NCBI GenBank assembly: GCA_028015205.1
Contig: CM051516.1
Coordinates: forward strand, 57,974,230-58,038,229
Direction of reading: 5' to 3'
From: Mytilisepta virgata
Lineage: Eukaryota > Mollusca > Bivalvia > Mytilida > Mytilidae
DNA length: 64,000 nt
A model generated the notes under the pieces. The model ran no database searches and was not told where the DNA came from. It saw only the letters and a program-made list of their open reading frames with translations. The position numbers were made by a program, and so were the translations under genes. Numbering within the stretch: position 1 is the first letter of the stretch; each line of letters starts with the position of its first letter. This document shows, piece by piece, positions 58,001-64,000 of this stretch.

Positions 58001-58880
58001 AGATGGTGTGGCTATGAATATTTTAAACTGCTTTGTGGGATAGAAATTGAACAGGCAATCGGTAGAGCAATTTCTTTGTGTAAATTGTCCTTGGTTAAAC
58101 TTATTTCACACTATATATTTATACAACCAATTTCTTCCTTTACTAGCCATGCTTTTCAAAATGTTGTGGTGGGGACAACTTTTCCTTACTTTGTAAATTA
58201 AATCTCTTTATGTAAATTTTTTTTATTAATAAGCTGTTATATGCAAAAATTATCTGAAAATATCTTTGTCATGAACAAAAACCTGTAAAGTTATTCTCTC
58301 CATACAGGTTCATAGAAAGTATTTTATTCTTGTCATTTAGATGTCCTTTATACAAAGATTTACAGTGCAATCGATGTTAAGGTAAAAGTTTAAGGTACAG
58401 GCTAGGGTTTAGAGGCTAGGGTTTGGACTAAGAATTAGACTTTGAAGTCAGGATAACAGTTAGAGGGTAAAGATCAGGGTTATAAGTTAGGAATATGGTT
58501 AAAATGGTTTAGGGGCTAAGGGTTTGAATAAGGTAAAGATTGCAAGACATTGTTGTCTCATGATGAATTACTAACATAAATGTCGTATCAAGTATTTCAA
58601 GAATTAGATTTGGTGTAAGAACACAAAGGCCATGAATTGGAATTTAACATGCTCTGTGGGATACAAATTGAGCAGGCTAAAATTAATATCATGGTTTTGA
58701 TTAAATTGTCCATTAAAAGTCAACGGGTATCGTCAAGATTGTTTGGTATTCTACCACCAAGTTTTCAGTCTTATTTTTAAAAATTCACATGTTTTCTTTG
58801 ATATTTTATATCATTGTTTATATGTTTAGTTTGATTAATAAGCTGATAGATACAAAACTTATCAGAACACACCAAATCTT
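57965..58880. repeat. Old tandem duplication, about 610 bp apart
   Basis: TTTCAAGAATT, CTGTGGGATA(G/C)AAATTGA(A/G)CAGGC and AATAAGCTG(T/A)TA occur in the same order at 57967-58240 and again at 58582-58850, each preceded by the TTAGGG-like G/T repeats. Diverged (roughly 70% by eye). Confidence 0.6.
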
Positions 58881-60799
58881 GATATGTTAACTGGTCAATT
58901 TATCAGAATAGTAACATTTGATGATGTGAAATAGGAAGTTTAACCTTTGAAAATAATCTTTTAGTTTAGTTACACTGAACTTTTCACATTTATTACATTG
59001 ATAGTAGTGAGGATTTCAGACATTGTTTAGTATGTGATATAAGCACCATTCTTTCACTCCAAGGAAGTTACTAAACAATAGATGTCACCAATTTTGTGCC
59101 TAAACAAACATTGATGCATAGCCACATAAAAACAAAAATCCCTCATAATTTTTTCACAAATCTTTTCATTTTGACATTGTAATACACAGAATAACTAATC
59201 TTAAATTCAAATTTCAAACATGACAAAAAAACAGTCATAATTCAGTTCTGGGCTATGTGCATTGCATTCATGAATTAATATGTTGTTCCATCACCAGTTG
59301 TAGATTTTAGGCATTCAAGATTTCAAAATTAGTAACACAATGAAAATTTAGTCCTGTTTGCTGCCATTTCTTGTTGTGTACTGTTGCTAATCATTACATA
59401 ATCATATTATTTATCCTACAACCATATATGGAATAATTATTGTTACATGTTATAACTATTACATTTTAATATTTGTGTGATCTCAATATTGCTTCCCATT
59501 CTCTGCAAGAGCCTTCACTTTTTAATTCTATATTAACTTTGATATTCTTATGTCAATATCTGTGAAATGTTGTTTTTTTCAAGGTTTAAAATGCTTCCCA
59601 TGATTTTTTATGATAGTTTGATAAGGGATATATGCATTGAAAATGTGGAACGTAACGATTGTTTTCAAGTTCTACATCTGCCACAAAGTAAATGTCATAT
59701 TCTATACCCGTTGTCAAATACATTCTGGAATTTCCATGAAAAAAATAAATTTAAAGTTGTAGGCATCAGTACTCCCTTCCAAGTGGACTAAATAGTTTCT
59801 CATTATCAATACATGTTATTGTAATAAAAATACTAATGATGTCTTGCCTGTCAATACTACCGTTGTGAGGTCGAACCAACACACTGCAGAGTAATGTATG
59901 ACTCCAATCTTTATTGATATGGATTATCAGTTTTCCTGGGCATTCTGGCTTGTTAAAGATATAGTCAGTTGTCCTGAAAAAAAGCCATAAAAACAGTAAA
60001 CAAACAAACGTTATTTAAGATCTGATAATCAGTTTTAAAGATAATATTTCTGTTTGTCTTATAAATAATGTCTATAATCAACAAGATCATATAATTGTAA
60101 AATTATCAGATCCACAATAGATATGTTTCATGTTGAAATTAGGATAATATTTAAGACTAAATTAAACTTAAAGTAAACCTTTGAAGTTAAGCTTAGAAAG
60201 TGCATCCATCACTTTGAAGATGACGATGGAAGCCAAATTATGCTAATATATAAATAAACCTACGAATTTCAACCTTGATTTTTAATAGTATGCACATCTC
60301 CATAGACTTAATTGTGATCTAAGTAGACGTTCATTGAATTTTGTAAACCCTTGATCAACTTTTAAAGAAGGTTGTTTATTTAACGGGGTTAAAGGTTTGC
60401 ATTTCTTATTAGTTCAGGATGCCAGATTTTTACGGTGAATATTTTAGAACAACATAACTAGAAAAATTAAATTAGGTGGGAACCTAAACAAACATGTATT
60501 TTCTTTGTGTTTGTGTAATAGTTTGGATTTACACAAAGTTTTCAGCGTATATGGTAAGTTATAGTTTTATAGAATACCAAGTTCCATCAATATATTACAG
60601 TAAAAATATTTTAAATGCATGAAATGTGTCGATGCCAATTTTCATTCTCAGGTGGTGAAGGAAGATGTTTGTTATTTCTGAAGAAACTGCCTATTTCTTA
60701 CAGTATTGAGTTTATTTCTTAGTCAAACCTTGGTAGTCGTTCACTAACAAGAAAGTTTTTTAATGTATTGCTGAGTGAGATACATTTATGTAATATTTA
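58881..60799. other. Intergenic, no confident gene
   Basis: AT-rich. Near 59836-60010 lies a possible diverged plus-strand SINE (CTTGCCTGTCAAT, GTGAGGTCGAACC, TTTTCCTGGGCATTCTGGC, AAACAAACAAAC). The open frame at 59567-59791 has no recognisable features. Confidence 0.4.
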
Positions 60800-61109
60800 A
60801 TGGATCTCATGGATAATGTTTTCAATGTTATAATTGTCATGGATCTCATGGGTAATGTTTTCAATGATGTAATTGTCATGGATCTTGGGTAAAGTTTTCA
60901 ATATTATAATTGTCATGGATCTCATGGGTAATGTTTTCAATGATATAATTGTCATGGATCTCATGGGTAATGTTTTCAATGATATAATTGTCATGGATCT
61001 CATGGGTAATGTTTTCAATGATATAATTGTCATGGATCTCATGGGTAATGTTTTCAATGTTATAATTGTCATGGATCTCATGGGTAATATTTTCAATGTT
61101 ATAATTGTC
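60800..61109. repeat. 39-bp minisatellite, 8 units
   Basis: Units start at 60800, 60839, 60878 (37 bp), 60915, 60954, 60993, 61032 and 61071, each ATGGATCTCATGGGTAATGT... ending ATAATTGTC. Because 39 is 13 codons, the plus strand reads MDLMGNVFNDIIV repeats and the minus strand MTIISLKTLPMRS repeats; this is a by-product of the period, not evidence of a protein. Confidence 0.93.
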
Positions 61110-61195
61110 AGATTAACTTAAATTTAACTTTAAATGATTTTGGTTACCAATTAGTATGGATTTTTTTTATTTTGTTGATGCTTGTTAGTTTGTCT

Positions 61196-61452
61196 GTTCA
61201 TTTGTTCAGACATTTATTGAGGTTTTAGGCCACTTTCTGTGAGTTTGGCTATGATGGGTTTTATTGGTTGGATTAAGTGGATTATCCACAGAAAACCATT
61301 GACCTTCAGAAGGAAAACTGGCAATCCTTGTCATTTATGATCAGAGTCAAACACACTTCGCCATGAGTTAGACTCTGAACTCTGAACCTCAGTCTTGATA
61401 TGCTAATTGTCATTGTTGGTTATACATGTTGAGTACTTTGATCACTTGGCCA
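61196..61452 (-). mobile_element. tRNA-headed SINE, old copy
   Basis: Minus-strand match in order to the 50636 SINE: tail side GTTTGTCTGTTC...TTGAGGTTTTAGGCC, then GGCAATCCTTGTCA(T)TT, ATCAGAGTCAAACACACTTCGCC, and head side TGATCACTTGGCC. Strongly diverged. Confidence 0.6.
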
Positions 61453-63186
61453 TAGAAGCTCCCCGAAAGGCCTTGGAACCTTCCCGAAAGGCCATCAAAG
61501 CTCCCCGAAAGGCGGTATCTAACTAATAAATACAGAAATAAATAAATAACCTTAAAATAAAAAAAATTCTATTTTTATTGTCCTGAATGATACAGTGTTT
61601 TTGAAAAACCAGAATTTTCAGGTATAATGGAAACTCAAAATAAGTATCAAATGTACCCCTTATATAAGGTTTTTTGTAAATTTTTGATTGCCTTGGAAAG
61701 TAAATGCATGGCATGTTTTATTCAATTTATTGTTCGATAAAGTGTAAATATCATATATTTAACAGTTAGGTTTCAATTTTTTAATAGTATATGAATTAGT
61801 TTTTATGAGGAAAATTAAAAGTCAGTAGATACTCATCCATAGTAATAAGTAAATTGTGGGTTTCATGTTTACTATTTTTTAGCAAAAATATTTTTAGTTG
61901 ATTTAAAACTCAAATCAGTCCCTTGATTGTTAGAGCAGGCATTGATCTAATGTATTAATTGTCTTGAATTGTAAAAAACTGTTGAACTCATGGTAAGTCA
62001 TATTTCCTTTAAACTTTAAAGTTCAAACATCTGATGAAGCATATTACAGGATATTCAGCTGTTAACTATTTATGCCAAAACCCAAATGTGATAAAAGTTC
62101 ACCTTATAACTGTTTGTGTTTTCTTAAAAGTAAAGCAACAATGTACTTATATTTTTCCCGTAACAAGTAAGCTTGTTTGTAAACAGAATGTAGAGGCTCA
62201 CGGTAAAACATGTAGTAATGGGTGTAGATACATAGTAAGGATGAATTGAACCATTAATCTACTGACATCATCTGTACCTGTAGGGGTGTTGCAGTAGACG
62301 GAGGAAGATTATTTATTTATGGTAATGGATGATATACCTGTCATCTGCTGTCCCCAAAGGGGTTGGAAAACAATAGGTCACATGTCATTCTAAGACGTGT
62401 ATAAAATTAGGTTAAGTAAAATGAGCTGTCTTTTTTCAGTTCAAGGATGCACTTAATTCTAATCTGATACAGTAATAGTTTTGTTTATTGTTAAAATCAT
62501 TGTAAGATTTCGTATGAACTTGATGAATTTTAAATATTAAGTAATATAAAATTAATATTGAATCAAAGTTGTCCGATTTTTGTCATGAAAAGTAATTTTG
62601 TTGAATTTCACAAATGTTGGACAGTAAAACAAATATTTCCCATGTACGATACGACGATTAAATTTGGAGGTACAACAATCAATTACACAATATTAATAAT
62701 AAAAAAATATAGGTCAATCTTTGGTTTTACTTTTTGAGGTTTTACTGTAAAATGCAGTATGATAAGATATACTGACTATTTTATCTATACTTTATAACTT
62801 ATCTAATTAAATCAAGCACCTGTTATTGTCAAGTAATTGTTTGTCAGTAATAATAATGTAGTGATTATATGGCTATCAATTATTGATATTCAGTGTATTG
62901 AATAATTATGAAAACAAAGATTTGTGTATTGATATTTTATTAAGATTAACAAACTTCAAATGGATTTAATGTCTCTCATAGGTAAGAGGATATTCACTGA
63001 ATGAAAAAATTGGTATAGAATTATAGAAAGTTTTACATGTTTCTCCTTGAGTAATTTCTATAAAAAAGATCCTTTTTGTGATATATAGTAGGGTATTGAG
63101 AGTTATTCCCCTTAGGCCATAGTTCATCACTTGCTAAAAACTTTTCAGATGCTCCCATACATGCAGATTGTTTTTACATGTTACAG
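61453..63186. other. Intergenic / upstream of the gene at 63232
   Basis: AT-rich. CTCCCCGAAAGG occurs twice and CTTCCCGAAAGG once between 61460 and 61514, a short GC-rich triplicate of about 27 bp. No exon recognised; the frame at 62034-62249 is unsupported. Confidence 0.4.
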
Positions 63187-63231
63187 ATATTTTGGGAATA
63201 TGATTGATTGTGATGGAAATAACTTCTAAAT

Positions 63232-63319
63232 ATGGCAGCTAAGTACAGTGAAGATGTTGATGTAGAGATAGAAACAAATGAGGAAGACACGGTTATTCAG
63301 CGCATGATAGAAAACAAAG
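63232..63319 (+). CDS. First coding exon of an unrecognised gene (continues past window)
   Basis: ATG at 63232 opens 29 codons plus one base (MAAKYSEDVDVEIETNEEDT..., acidic) and stops at the donor AAAG|GTAAAC (63320). TTTTTACATGTTACAG ending 63186 could be the acceptor of a non-coding 5' exon boundary, so the exon would be 63187-63319 with a 45-nt leader. The preceding frame has a stop (AACTTCTAA), which supports this ATG. Codon content and strong donor favour a real exon. The protein family is not recognised from 29 residues; the rest lies outside the window or in exons I could not see. Confidence 0.6.
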
Positions 63320-64000
63320 GTAAACTTGAAGTCTGGATATTTTCTTAAGATTAATAACGTTCAGCAGTGTCACATTTGTTCTACAATAAGAATATTGTTT
63401 ATAAAACTTTTTTAAACATTCAAATACTCTAAAAGAAAATGTTTTCACTTTGAAGATTTAAGCTAGTCAAACAGGTGTCAGTATTGTGTTTATAATAAAT
63501 AGGGAATTTAACCAAAAGTTCACTGTCTACATTGAATTCTTTGTATCTGTATTTTCTTTGTAAACATATGAATCATTTTAACCTATTATCTATATGTTAG
63601 AAATAGACATGTATAATTTAAAATTGAATGATCACTCAATTAAGTCATTTATCAACCAGCATGCTAGATTAAACTACACTTCTTGTGTATTCAACATAAG
63701 ATCAGCAGTATTTTGCAAGAAGAAAGAAATTACAAATTTAAAGGAATAAGAAACTGACTTGATATGAAACAAACAACACAAATTAGTATTATAATTATGT
63801 TAACATTTGTTAGTCTATTGACTGTTACCAGTCACATTAACCTCCCACTCACAGTGCCAGGCCAAATGCATCTATATATTGTAAAAAGTCTATCAAAATT
63901 TCTGTCCAAAATTTCATCTAATTTGCATATGATTTCCATTATTAACTTTTTGTGTTGCATCTAAAGAAACAGGCTCGGGCTGTGATTTTCACTTGGAAAG
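63320..64000 (+). other. First intron of the unrecognised gene, continuing past the window
   Basis: AT-rich after the GTAAAC donor. The 66-codon frame at 63764-63964 begins with a hydrophobic stretch but has no splice or family support. The true second exon was not found. Confidence 0.4.

Noticed and set aside
60797..61121. Opposite-strand ORFs of 82 and 99 codons
   Set aside because: Both are products of a 39-bp period in a minisatellite; no splice sites, signal or domain.

Overview
The window is AT-rich eukaryotic DNA. It has interrupted genes with GT-AG introns and is packed with mollusc-type interspersed repeats. A secreted C1q-domain gene, tRNA-headed SINEs ending in a GTTAAAC-type tail, pearl-like elements with tandem cores, and long 'GTGAGCT' repeats all point to a marine bivalve, probably a mussel. 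The species is inferred.

Genes. (1) At 1-2621 (minus) are the first two exons of a secreted coiled-coil C1q-domain protein, cut by the window edge. (2) At 22865-46013 (minus) is a complete CDC5L gene (Myb-type spliceosomal factor of the PRP19 complex). I could join 20 exons with consistent phases into 801 codons plus stop. (3) At 63232-63319 (plus) is the first coding exon of an unrecognised gene that continues beyond the window. A very short candidate first exon at 46490-46521 (plus) may mark a divergent transcript starting about 480 bp from the CDC5L start codon, with an E2F-like site between them.

Repeats. 3-18 kb is intergenic: MITEs, a 298-bp near-perfect hairpin beside a FLYWCH-type relic, a 159-bp tandem array, and a mosaic of diverged 'TTGGTTGACAGTCC' repeats. 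18.4-21.1 kb (minus) is a broken DIRS-type retrotransposon (gag-like, RT remnant, RNase H, tyrosine recombinase remnant). A cluster of TTAACGCG palindromes lies just beyond its 3' end. CDC5L introns hold a pearl-like element with 8 cores of 174 bp, a 161-bp array, two copies of a TIR element (one interrupted by a LINE tail), a SINE, and a 32-bp minisatellite. 46-63 kb holds two well-preserved SINEs with target-site duplications, a LINE relic, a 92-bp satellite, degenerate TTAGGG-like repeats and a 39-bp minisatellite.

Most notable observation: the 32-bp minisatellite (24513-25118) is built from the last 22 nt of CDC5L coding exon 18 plus the first 10 nt of its intron. The 5' splice site of a splicing-factor gene is therefore repeated 19 times, and 17 copies keep CAG|GTATTT. 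Moving the donor by three repeats would add 32 in-frame residues without a stop. A second structural theme is that several repeat families end in a terminal hairpin, in one family with paired changes between copies.
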